This document shows positions 56,793-64,000 of a stretch of DNA of 64,000 bases, one piece after another. The notes beneath the pieces were generated by a model. That model saw only the letters and a program-made list of their open reading frames with translations. It ran no database searches and was not told where the DNA came from. The position numbers and the translations under genes are program-made. The stretch spans positions 62,001-126,000 of the forward strand of contig QAYY01000022.1 of the NCBI GenBank assembly GCA_003054665.1. The letters run 5' to 3'. Position 1 is the first letter of the stretch; each line of letters opens with the position of its first letter. Source of the DNA: Opitutaceae bacterium EW11 (GTDB taxonomy: Bacteria; Verrucomicrobiota; Verrucomicrobiia; Opitutales; Opitutaceae).

Positions 56793-58142
56793 CTATCTGT
56801 GGGTGAGGGCGGCTTCGGTCTCGGACGAACGGTGGTCTTTCTGCAGGAGTCGGCGGGCGAAGCGCCGCCGCCGGATCGAGGTGTATTCGGCGGAGTAGAC
56901 GCGCTCGGCGAGGTCGATGAGGCCGGTGCGCAATTGTTCGGTCGACATTCGCGCCGGCTGGAAAGCGATGTCGAAGAGAGTGCGCTTCTCCCAGGCGAGC
57001 AGATCGATCAAGCGACCCTCGCGCTTGAGGCGCCGGTAGAGCGGCGTGCCGGGAAAGGGCGTCAGGATCGTGAGCTGCACTTCGTAGAGTTCGCTCTCCT
57101 GGATGAACTCCCAAATGCGCTCGAACGATTCGGGGGTGTGGGTATCGAGCCCGAGAACAAAACAGCCGTTGACCGTGATTCCGTGGTCCTGAATCCGGCG
57201 AATCGATTCCAGGTAGTGCGCCCGCTGTTTCGCCTTCCAGTTCGTGCGAAGCTCCAGACCATCGGTACCGTCCAAGGGGTCCTCGAGGCCGACGAGAATC
57301 TGGGCGCAGCCCGCGCGCTCCATTTTTCGGAGAAGCGTTTCGTCACCGGCCACGGAGATGTCCGTCTCGGTGAACCATCGGACCTCTTCGCCGATGAGGG
57401 CGTCGACCAGCGCATGCCCATGTCGGCGGTCGGCAAACGTGTTGTCGTCGGCGAACTCGATGAACGGTGCGGACCAGAGTTTTTTGATCTCGTGCAGCTC
57501 CTGGATCACCTTTTCCGCGGGCTTAGTCCGGTATTTCGGCTGGAGCCGCACGGAGGCCGCGCAGAATTCGCAATTCCAGGGGCAGCCCCGCGCGGTCTGC
57601 ACGGTGAGCCGGTTGTAGCGATCGATATTCAACAGGTCGAAGCGCGGAACGGGCGCGGTGGATAGATCGTAGGGTGCCGTCGCGCGGTAGCGCTTTCTGA
57701 GTTCGTCCGCCTCGGCGTCGGCGAGCACGGCAGGCCATACGGGTTCGCCTTCGCCGATCACGATTGCATCGGCGTGAAGTGAGGCCTCGTCCGGACAGAG
57801 CGTCACATGGAGCCCGCCGAGCACGACCCGCGTGCCCTGCGCCCGGAATCGGTCGGCGAGGCGATAGGCGTCCTTGATCATCGCGGTGAAACTGGAGATC
57901 GCGACCAGGTCGAAGGGACCGGGCAGCTGCGCGACGAGATCCGGCGCGTCGACGTCGGGCACTTCGAGATACGCGACTTCGTGGTGAGCCGGGGTCAGGG
58001 CGGCCAGCGTGAGCAAACCGAGGCTCGGGAGCGAAGCGATGACCTTGCTGCGTTCGACGAACCCGGGAAGGTTCACGCCGATCTGGAGGAGTTCGGGGTC
58101 CATGACGCGGACACCCGAGAGGGCGAGGAATCCGATTTTCAT
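56793..58142 (-). CDS. B12-binding-domain radical SAM protein
   Basis: A 449-residue enzyme. The N-terminal Rossmann-type cobalamin-binding region (about 1-150) has LGLLTLAALTP and VVLGGLHVTLCPDEA but lacks the DxHxxG cobalamin-ligand motif. The radical SAM core has the iron-sulfur cysteines C187, C191 and C194 in ARGCPWNCEFC. It then reads FADDNTFADR, GCAQILVGLEDP and GCFVLGLDTHTPESFE. This architecture is shared with hopanoid C-methylases/HpnJ-like and other lipid or metabolite modifying enzymes; the substrate is not visible. The start codon overlaps the stop of a small membrane protein gene as ATGA, which suggests that the two act together. The frame is open far upstream, but homology begins at 58142. 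Confidence 0.85.
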   Translation of the reverse strand: MKIGFLALSGVRVMDPELLQIGVNLPGFVERSKVIASLPSLGLLTLAALTPAHHEVAYLEVPDVDAPDLVAQLPGPFDLVAISSFTAMIKDAYRLADRFRAQGTRVVLGGLHVTLCPDEASLHADAIVIGEGEPVWPAVLADAEADELRKRYRATAPYDLSTAPVPRFDLLNIDRYNRLTVQTARGCPWNCEFCAASVRLQPKYRTKPAEKVIQELHEIKKLWSAPFIEFADDNTFADRRHGHALVDALIGEEVRWFTETDISVAGDETLLRKMERAGCAQILVGLEDPLDGTDGLELRTNWKAKQRAHYLESIRRIQDHGITVNGCFVLGLDTHTPESFERIWEFIQESELYEVQLTILTPFPGTPLYRRLKREGRLIDLLAWEKRTLFDIAFQPARMSTEQLRTGLIDLAERVYSAEYTSIRRRRFARRLLQKDHRSSETEAALTHR

Positions 58143-58525
58143 AGCAGCTGTAGGATGACGGCAACTACGCCGGCCAGCGTGGCGCCGGCCGGCACGAAGA
58201 AGAAACGGCGAAATCCCGGGCGGAATGCCGTGACGAAACACGTCGTCGGCATCGTGAACAGACCGGCGAGCAGGAGCACGGACGCCGCCGAGGCGAAGCT
58301 GCCCCGGGCGTTCACGGTCAGGGCGAAGAGCAGGTTGAGCAGGCCCAACCCGAAACAGGCGATGTGCCCGAGACGAAGCATGCGCCGGGGAAACGATCCG
58401 TAGCCGCCGAGCCACGTTTCCCGATGGAAAAACAGGCCGATGGCCGCGCCGGAGAGCGCGCCGGCCAGAAACCCGAGCCAGCCGGCCAGCGCGTTCGCCG
58501 CAAACAGGAGAGGGGCGGAGTTCAT
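58139..58525 (-). CDS. Small four-helix membrane protein
   Basis: The 128-residue product has hydrophobic segments at about 5-32, 50-72, 76-96 and 105-127. I recognise no family. The start MNSAPLLFAANALAG lies 187 bases from the divergent MFS gene. Its stop overlaps the radical SAM start (ATGA), so they are co-translated. It could anchor the radical SAM enzyme at the membrane; this is a guess from context only. Confidence 0.6.
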   Translation of the reverse strand: MNSAPLLFAANALAGWLGFLAGALSGAAIGLFFHRETWLGGYGSFPRRMLRLGHIACFGLGLLNLLFALTVNARGSFASAASVLLLAGLFTMPTTCFVTAFRPGFRRFFFVPAGATLAGVVAVILQLL

Positions 58526-58712
58526 GCCGCCGGGAGTCTACCGCGGGGACCCCCTCGACCGTTAATCGATAAACTCGATGCCGCTCATCGACGGGATGAA
58601 TGGCCAATGCCAACAGGCGGCTGTATCTGTTTCCATGTGACGTTAGACGACCTGTAAGTGCCCAGCGCGGATCAGGCGTGACAAGTGGGACGCCTTCCAG
58701 AGTGTGCTGCGC

Positions 58713-60008
58713 ATGAGTGCCAATTCGCACAACCGCCCGGCGGCGGTCGGGTTCATCTTCGTCACGATGGTTCTGGCGGTGTTGGGATTCGGTTTGTTGA
58801 TACCGGTCCTGCCCGGGCTCGTGACGGAATTCCAGGGCGGCGAGGTCTCGGCCGGGTCGCACGCCTACGGTCTGCTCGTCGGCGTGTTTGCGCTCCTGCA
58901 ATTCATCGGTTCGCCGATCCTCGGATCGCTCTCCGACCGCATTGGCCGCCGCAAGGTGATCCTGTTGTCGCTGGCGGGGGCGAGCGTCGACTACGTCATC
59001 ATGGCGAACGCGCCGAACATGACGTGGCTTTTTGTGGCCCGCATGATCTCGGGCTTCACCGCGGGCGTGCTGGCGACGGCGAACGCCTATGTTGCCGACG
59101 TGACGCCGCCGGAAAAGCGCGCCCAGAACTACGGACTTCTCGGCGCCGCGTTCGGCATCGGCCTCATCGTGGGCCCGCTGCTCGGCGGGATGCTGGGCGC
59201 GATCAACCTTCGGCTCCCGTTCTGGTTCGCCGCGGGCTGCGCCGCGTTGAATTGGCTGTATGGATACTTTGTCCTCCCCGAGTCGCTGAAGCCGGAGCAC
59301 CGCCGGTCCTTCAGCTGGAAGCGGGCGAATCCCGTCGGAGCTCTTCGCGCGCTCGGACGTTTCCCCGCGGTGCGGAGCATGGCGAACGCATACTTCATCC
59401 TGATGTTGTGCCAGGCGATGCTCTACTCGACCTGGGTGTTGTACATGGGCCACCGCTACCACTGGACCACGAGCCAGGTCGGGCTCTCGCTCGGACTCGC
59501 CGGCGTGACGTCGGCGATCGTGCAGGCTTTGCTCGTACGACGGATCGTACCGGCGATGGGCGACGAGCGTGCGGTCCTGTTCGGACTCGCCGTGGGAATC
59601 GTTGCCCAGATCCTCTACGGCAGCGCCACGCAGGGTTGGATGGTCTACGTCATCATCCTCATTGGCGCTCTGTCCGGAATCACCGGTCCCGCGGTGCAGT
59701 CCTACATCACGAAACACGTCCCGCCGAACGAACAGGGCGCGGTGCAGGGCGTATTCGCCGGATTGAGCAGTTTGGCGAATATTCCGGGTCCGCTGATCGG
59801 AGCGTGGAGCTTCGGTTGGGCCGTCTCGAGCGAGCGCCGCTGGCACCTTCCGGGGATCGTTTTCTACGAATGTGCCCTGCTGATCGCTCTGGCGTTCGTT
59901 TTGGCGAAGCGGACGTTCAGCAAAGACCACGGAGCGGCGCTCCCAGTGCCGGCGCCTACGCCAACAGCAACGGAACCCGCATCAGAGGCCGCCGGGCCAT
60001 CGGCGTAA
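58713..60008 (+). CDS. MFS transporter (TetA-like drug:proton antiporter family)
   Basis: A 431-residue inner-membrane exporter with 12 hydrophobic helices. The loop 2-3 signature GSLSDRIGRRKVILLSL and the motif C-type GIGLIVGPLLGG in helix 5 mark the drug:proton antiporter group. The C-terminus ends in a short Pro/Ala/Thr-rich tail. A GTG at 58704 is an alternative start three codons earlier. The drug or metabolite exported is unknown. It is convergent with the outer-membrane efflux gene 14 bases downstream. Confidence 0.88.
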   Translation: MSANSHNRPAAVGFIFVTMVLAVLGFGLLIPVLPGLVTEFQGGEVSAGSHAYGLLVGVFALLQFIGSPILGSLSDRIGRRKVILLSLAGASVDYVIMANAPNMTWLFVARMISGFTAGVLATANAYVADVTPPEKRAQNYGLLGAAFGIGLIVGPLLGGMLGAINLRLPFWFAAGCAALNWLYGYFVLPESLKPEHRRSFSWKRANPVGALRALGRFPAVRSMANAYFILMLCQAMLYSTWVLYMGHRYHWTTSQVGLSLGLAGVTSAIVQALLVRRIVPAMGDERAVLFGLAVGIVAQILYGSATQGWMVYVIILIGALSGITGPAVQSYITKHVPPNEQGAVQGVFAGLSSLANIPGPLIGAWSFGWAVSSERRWHLPGIVFYECALLIALAFVLAKRTFSKDHGAALPVPAPTPTATEPASEAAGPSA

Positions 60009-60021
60009 GCTGCGAAGGTCG

Positions 60022-61494
60022 TCAGCCCCGGGGATCCGTCCATCCGCCGCCGATCGCCTTGATCAGGAGCACGCTGGCCGTGAGCCGCTGGTTGAGCGCC
60101 TGGGCCGAGGCCAGCTCGTCGTTCAGCAGCGTCTGGTTGGCCGTGATCACCTGAAGATACGGGACGATTCCCTGCCGATACTGGATTTCGGTGAGCCGGG
60201 CGTTTTCGCGGGCGGAGACGAGTGTGGCGTTCAACACGTCCGCCTTGTCCGCGAGCAGGTGAAGGTCCGTGAGCTGGTCTTCAACATCCCGATACGCGCC
60301 GAGGACCGCGGAGCGGTACGTGGCGACCAGTTCCTGATAGGCCGCCCGGCGTTGCTGGAGCGTTCCGCGAAGCTCGCCGCCCCGGAAGAGCGGCAGACTG
60401 ACGGACGGCCCGATTGACCAGACGCGATTGCTCCAGCTGGTCAGCCCGTCGAGCTGCGTGCTTTGGTAGCCGGCCGAGCCGGTCAAGCTGAACGTGGGAA
60501 GAAAGGCGGCCTCGGCGACCCCGATCTGCGCGTTGGCGGCGGCGAGATTTCGCTCGGCCCGTGCGACGTCGGGGCGTTGCCGCAGGAGCGTGGCCGGCGC
60601 TCCGACGGGCAGCGCGGGAACGCTGAGCGTCAGCGGTCGCCGCGGCATCGAGAACGCTTCCGGGGCCTGGCCGAGGAGCACCGCGATGGCGTGTTCCTGC
60701 TTCTCGCGGGCGCGCCGAACGTCGATCATCTGGGCCGTCGCCGCGTCGAGCTGCGTGCGGGCCTGGAGGAGATCGGTTTGAAGCGCGAGGCCGGCGCGGA
60801 CCTTCGACTGCGTCAGCTCGATCTGTTTCCGATAGAGCTCGATCGTGCGCTCGAGGACGTCCTGCTGCGTATCGTAGTAGCGGATATTGAAGACCCCCTG
60901 GGCGACGCTCGCGAGCGCGGTTTGCCGCACGAATTCCAAGTCGTCCTCGGAGGCCCAGGCGGAGTTCTGCGAAGCTTCCAGCTGGCGCCGGAGGCGGCCC
61001 CAGAGGTCGATTTCGTAGGACAGCGAGAGGGGAAGGGAGAAGACGTTCGTGATTCGGCCCGCCGGAGTGACGTGTGTCGTGCCCGTGCCGCCGTCGATCG
61101 TCGAAAGCGAACCGCTGCTGCTCGAACTGCGGGCGCGACGGGCGGTGGCGCCGGCGTCCACGCTCGGGAATAGCGCTCCACCGGAGACGGTGACGAGCGC
61201 GTGCGCCTGCTCGACCCGGGCCATCGCCGCCTGGATGTCGAGGTTGGCCGCGACGGTTTTCTCCATCAGCGCGGTCAATTCGGAGTCATTGAAGAGCGTC
61301 CACCAGGTGCGGCCGACCTGCGGGACCGCCGACTCCGGCGACCGGATGCCCTTGAAGGCGGCCGGCTGGGCGACCTCCGGACGCCGGTAGTCCGGCCCCA
61401 GGGCGCACGAGGAAAAGACCAGCGCGGTCGAAAGGCCGAGCGCGGCTGGAACGAGGCGAAGATTCGGGCGTGCCATGGAAAACGGAGCGTTCAT
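60022..61494 (-). CDS. Outer-membrane efflux lipoprotein (OprM/NodT family)
   Basis: TolC-type exit duct of an RND pump, 490 residues. The signal sequence ends in a lipobox with C30 in [17 protein letters not shown], so the protein is lipid-anchored. Two repeats of the efflux domain follow, with [24 protein letters not shown], the [29 protein letters not shown] block and [23 protein letters not shown]. The start (61494) overlaps the stop of the RND gene (ATGA); an alternative ATG at 61476 also keeps the lipobox. It works with the adjacent RND transporter. Confidence 0.92.
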   Translation of the reverse strand: MNAPFSMARPNLRLVPAALGLSTALVFSSCALGPDYRRPEVAQPAAFKGIRSPESAVPQVGRTWWTLFNDSELTALMEKTVAANLDIQAAMARVEQAHALVTVSGGALFPSVDAGATARRARSSSSSGSLSTIDGGTGTTHVTPAGRITNVFSLPLSLSYEIDLWGRLRRQLEASQNSAWASEDDLEFVRQTALASVAQGVFNIRYYDTQQDVLERTIELYRKQIELTQSKVRAGLALQTDLLQARTQLDAATAQMIDVRRAREKQEHAIAVLLGQAPEAFSMPRRPLTLSVPALPVGAPATLLRQRPDVARAERNLAAANAQIGVAEAAFLPTFSLTGSAGYQSTQLDGLTSWSNRVWSIGPSVSLPLFRGGELRGTLQQRRAAYQELVATYRSAVLGAYRDVEDQLTDLHLLADKADVLNATLVSARENARLTEIQYRQGIVPYLQVITANQTLLNDELASAQALNQRLTASVLLIKAIGGGWTDPRG

Positions 61495-64000
61495 GCGGAT
61501 GCGCCGACGGGCGCCGTGGTCGCGCGACGGCGCTGCCTGCGGTTCTCGAGCCAGACGCGGTAACGATCGAAGTAGAGGTAGACCACGGGCGTGGTGTACA
61601 AGGTGAGCGCCTGGCTGAAAAGGAGGCCGCCGACGATCGCGATGCCGAGCGGCTGCCGGAGCTCGGAACCCTCGCCGAGGCCGATCGCGAGTGGCACCGC
61701 GCCGAGAAGCGCGGCGGTGGTAGTCATCATGATCGGCCGGAATCGCAGGAGGCAGGCCCGGAAAATCGCATCGTGCGGGCTCATGCCGTTCTGCCTTTCG
61801 GCAGCGATGGCGAAGTCGATCATCATGATGGCGTTTTTCTTCACGATCCCGATCAGGAGCAGCACGCCGATGAGGGCGATGATCGTGAATTCGAGCCGGA
61901 AAGCCATCAGCGCAAGCAGCGCTCCGACGCCGGCGGAAGGCAGCGTGGAGAGAATCGTGATCGGGTGGATGTAGCTCTCGTACAGGATGCCCAGCACGAT
62001 GTAGACGGCGATCAACGCGGTAACGATCAGGATCGGCTGATTCTGTAGGGACTCCTGGAATACGCGCGCCGTGCCCTGGAAGCTGCCCACGATCGAACTC
62101 GGCACACCCATGCCGCCCATCATGCGCTGGATCGCCTCGCCGGCCTGGGAGAGTGAAACGTTGGGCGCGAGGTTGAAGGAGATCGTCGCGGCGACGAACT
62201 GCCCCTGGTGATTGACCACGAGCGGGGCGTTCGTCGCCTCGTAGTGGGCGAAGGCGGAGAGCGGCACCTTGGCGGCGTTGCGGCCGATCACGTAAACGTC
62301 CTTCAGGTCCTGCGGTCCCTCGGCGTACTGCGGCGCGACCTCCATCACTACGTGGTATTGGTTGAGCGATTTGTAGAGGGTCGAGACCTGCCGCTGGCCG
62401 AAAGCGTCGTAGAGCGCCGCGTTGACCTGTGCGACGGTGATCCCGAGCCGAGCCATCATCTCGCGGTCGTAGATGATCGTCGTCTGCAGACCCTTGTCCT
62501 GCGTGTCGACATTCACATCCGTCAGCTGCGGCAGCTTCGACATTTCGTTGCGGATCTTCGGCTCCCATTGCGAGAGCAGGGCGTAGTCATCGGCCTGCAG
62601 CGTGTATTGATATTGCGCATTCCCGGCGCGTCCGCCGATGCGGATGTCCTGCCCGGGAAAGAGGAACAGCTGAGCGCCGGAAACATGGGCCGTCTTTGCC
62701 CGGAGGCGGTTCACCACCGCGTCCGCCGACACCTTCCGCTCCGAGAGCGGCTTCAACGCGACGAACATGCTGCCGCTGGCCGCGCCGCCGCGGCCGCTCG
62801 CGCCGGCCGAGGTGTTGACCGCCGCCACCGCCGGGTCCTGCCGCACGATGTCGGAGAACTGCTGGACCTTCTCGCGCATCGTCTGGAACGACGTGCTTTG
62901 GTCGGCCTGAATCCCGCCGAAAAGCATGCCGGTGTCCTGCTGCGGGAAGAAACCCTTCTGGATGGTGGCGTAGAGGAAGCCGTTGAGCGCGACGGTGCCG
63001 ACGAGCACGAAGAGCATCAGCAGGCTGTGCCGGAGCGCCCAGGCCAGGGACCGTTCGTATCCGGAAAGCAGCGACCCGAGAATCCGCTCCGTCCAGCGCG
63101 GCCCGCGTTCCGGGCGGGAAGCGTGTTTCGGCTTGAGCAGCCTCGCGCACATCATCGGAGTCGTTGTGAGCGAGATCGCCATCGAAACCAGAATCGCCAC
63201 CGAGAGGGTGACGGCGAATTCGCGGAAGAGCCGGCCCACCAGCCCGCCCATGAGCAGGATCGGAATGAACACCGCGACGAGCGACATGCTGATCGAGAAA
63301 ACGGTGAACGCGACTTCCCGCGCTCCGAGAATCGCCGCCTGAAGCCGCGGCATGCCTTGCTCCATGTGGCGCGACACGTTTTCAAGCACGACGATGGCAT
63401 CGTCGACAACGAAGCCGGTCGCGATCGTAAGCGCCATCAGTGAAAGATTGTTCAGGCTGAAGCCGGCCAGGTACATGACCGAGAACGTGCCGATGAGGGA
63501 CACGGGGACGGCCACCGCGGGGATCAGCGTCGCGCGGGCATCCCGGAGGAAGAAGAACACCACGAGCGTCACGAGGATCACGCTCAGCGTGAGCGAAAGC
63601 TCCACGTCGTGCAGCGAAGTGCGGATGGTGATGGAGCGGTCGGCCGAGACCTGCATGTGGATCCCGGCTGGAATCGATGCCTGCAGCACCGGCAGCATTG
63701 CCTTCACCCGCTCCACCGTCTCGATGATGTTCGCCCCGGGCTGGCGCGTGATCCAGAGCAGCACGGCGGGCTTGCCGTTGAAGTCACCCGTGTTCCGGAG
63801 ATTTTCCACCGATTGCGTCACCGTGGCGACGTCGCTCAGGCGGACCGGTGCGCCTGAATGGTAACTGAGGATCAACGGCAGATAGTCGCCCGGGTTGAGC
63901 GCCTGATCGTTGGCCGTGACCTGCCAGCGAAAATCGGGGGTTTCCACCGTCCCTTTGGCGAGGTTGGCATTGGTGGTGGAGATGGCGTTGCGCACCGCTG
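61491..64000 (-). CDS. RND efflux transporter (MdtB/MdtC-like), 5' end outside window
   Basis: Inner-membrane proton-driven pump, at least 835 residues visible. The proton-relay pair is present in [15 protein letters not shown]. Also seen are the RND repeats ([32 protein letters not shown]), [10 protein letters not shown] and [11 protein letters not shown]. The last two are close to MdtB/MdtC-type sequences. The reading frame is still open at base 64000, so the N-terminal periplasmic porter part is missing. A membrane-fusion subunit would be expected further upstream, beyond the window. Confidence 0.93.
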   Translation of the reverse strand, partial: AVRNAISTTNANLAKGTVETPDFRWQVTANDQALNPGDYLPLILSYHSGAPVRLSDVATVTQSVENLRNTGDFNGKPAVLLWITRQPGANIIETVERVKAMLPVLQASIPAGIHMQVSADRSITIRTSLHDVELSLTLSVILVTLVVFFFLRDARATLIPAVAVPVSLIGTFSVMYLAGFSLNNLSLMALTIATGFVVDDAIVVLENVSRHMEQGMPRLQAAILGAREVAFTVFSISMSLVAVFIPILLMGGLVGRLFREFAVTLSVAILVSMAISLTTTPMMCARLLKPKHASRPERGPRWTERILGSLLSGYERSLAWALRHSLLMLFVLVGTVALNGFLYATIQKGFFPQQDTGMLFGGIQADQSTSFQTMREKVQQFSDIVRQDPAVAAVNTSAGASGRGGAASGSMFVALKPLSERKVSADAVVNRLRAKTAHVSGAQLFLFPGQDIRIGGRAGNAQYQYTLQADDYALLSQWEPKIRNEMSKLPQLTDVNVDTQDKGLQTTIIYDREMMARLGITVAQVNAALYDAFGQRQVSTLYKSLNQYHVVMEVAPQYAEGPQDLKDVYVIGRNAAKVPLSAFAHYEATNAPLVVNHQGQFVAATISFNLAPNVSLSQAGEAIQRMMGGMGVPSSIVGSFQGTARVFQESLQNQPILIVTALIAVYIVLGILYESYIHPITILSTLPSAGVGALLALMAFRLEFTIIALIGVLLLIGIVKKNAIMMIDFAIAAERQNGMSPHDAIFRACLLRFRPIMMTTTAALLGAVPLAIGLGEGSELRQPLGIAIVGGLLFSQALTLYTTPVVYLYFDRYRVWLENRRQRRRATTAPVGASA

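Noticed and set aside
58143-59930. N-terminal extension of the radical SAM frame over the MFS gene
   Set aside because: Family homology starts at the ATG at 58142 and the extension lies antisense to a clear MFS transporter and a small membrane protein.

Overview
This is a GC-rich chromosomal segment from a Gram-negative bacterium, most probably a member of the Verrucomicrobiota close to Opitutus (Opitutaceae). I infer this from the TonB-dependent receptor with no SusD partner, the many secreted glycoside hydrolases with LacI-type control, a Pol-PE-Lig LigD, an atypical single-chain transketolase and an RND pump. No database search was possible. I see no phage, plasmid, insertion sequence or CRISPR array.

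Layout. 1-9.3 kb is housekeeping and envelope stress: the end of an LptF/LptG permease, a short ribosome hibernation factor, an RluA-type pseudouridine synthase, an M14 peptidase, gltX, then an HtrA protease followed by an OmpR-type regulator and its histidine kinase. 9.3-21.5 kb holds a transketolase, an AMMECR1 protein, LigD, a small secreted TonB-C-like protein behind several hairpins, FtsH, a prolyl-oligopeptidase-like protein that has lost its catalytic residues, and a RibBA whose GTP cyclohydrolase half lacks the zinc cysteines. 21.8-31.7 kb holds a secreted GH2 enzyme, a four-gene ABC exporter operon (ATPase-permease-ATPase-permease), a secreted protein, an ECF sigma factor with its zinc anti-sigma factor, and an orphan protein.

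The most interesting part is 31.8-54.7 kb, which I read as a beta-1,2-glucan (sophoro-oligosaccharide) utilisation locus. A LacI regulator is followed by a secreted GH144-type endo-glucanase-like gene (minus strand). A plus-strand series then runs TonB receptor, GH94 phosphorylase (1,2-beta-oligoglucan phosphorylase-like), GPH-type sugar transporter, a large secreted (alpha/alpha)6-type enzyme with a discoidin-like domain, GH3 beta-glucosidase and GH89 enzyme. A second, divergent GH144-like gene with a C-terminal carbohydrate-binding module closes the locus on the minus strand. The model is extracellular or periplasmic cutting of the glucan, uptake through the TonB receptor and the GPH permease, and cytoplasmic phosphorolysis to glucose 1-phosphate plus hydrolysis of residual disaccharide by GH3. 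Near-identical LacI-type boxes (TGACAACGTTTGCA and variants) lie upstream of both GH144-like genes and the receptor, and the lacI gene has its own 16-bp perfect palindrome next to its start codon.

54.8-64 kb holds a tRNA-Ser(UGA) beside a heptamer tandem repeat, a serine hydrolase with two DUF3471-like repeats, a B12-binding radical SAM protein coupled to a small membrane protein, an MFS exporter, and an outer-membrane efflux lipoprotein coupled to an RND pump that runs off the window edge. Two intergenic regions 34 kb apart (17.7 and 51.5 kb) share a mosaic palindromic repeat that looks like a genome-specific mobile or REP-like family.
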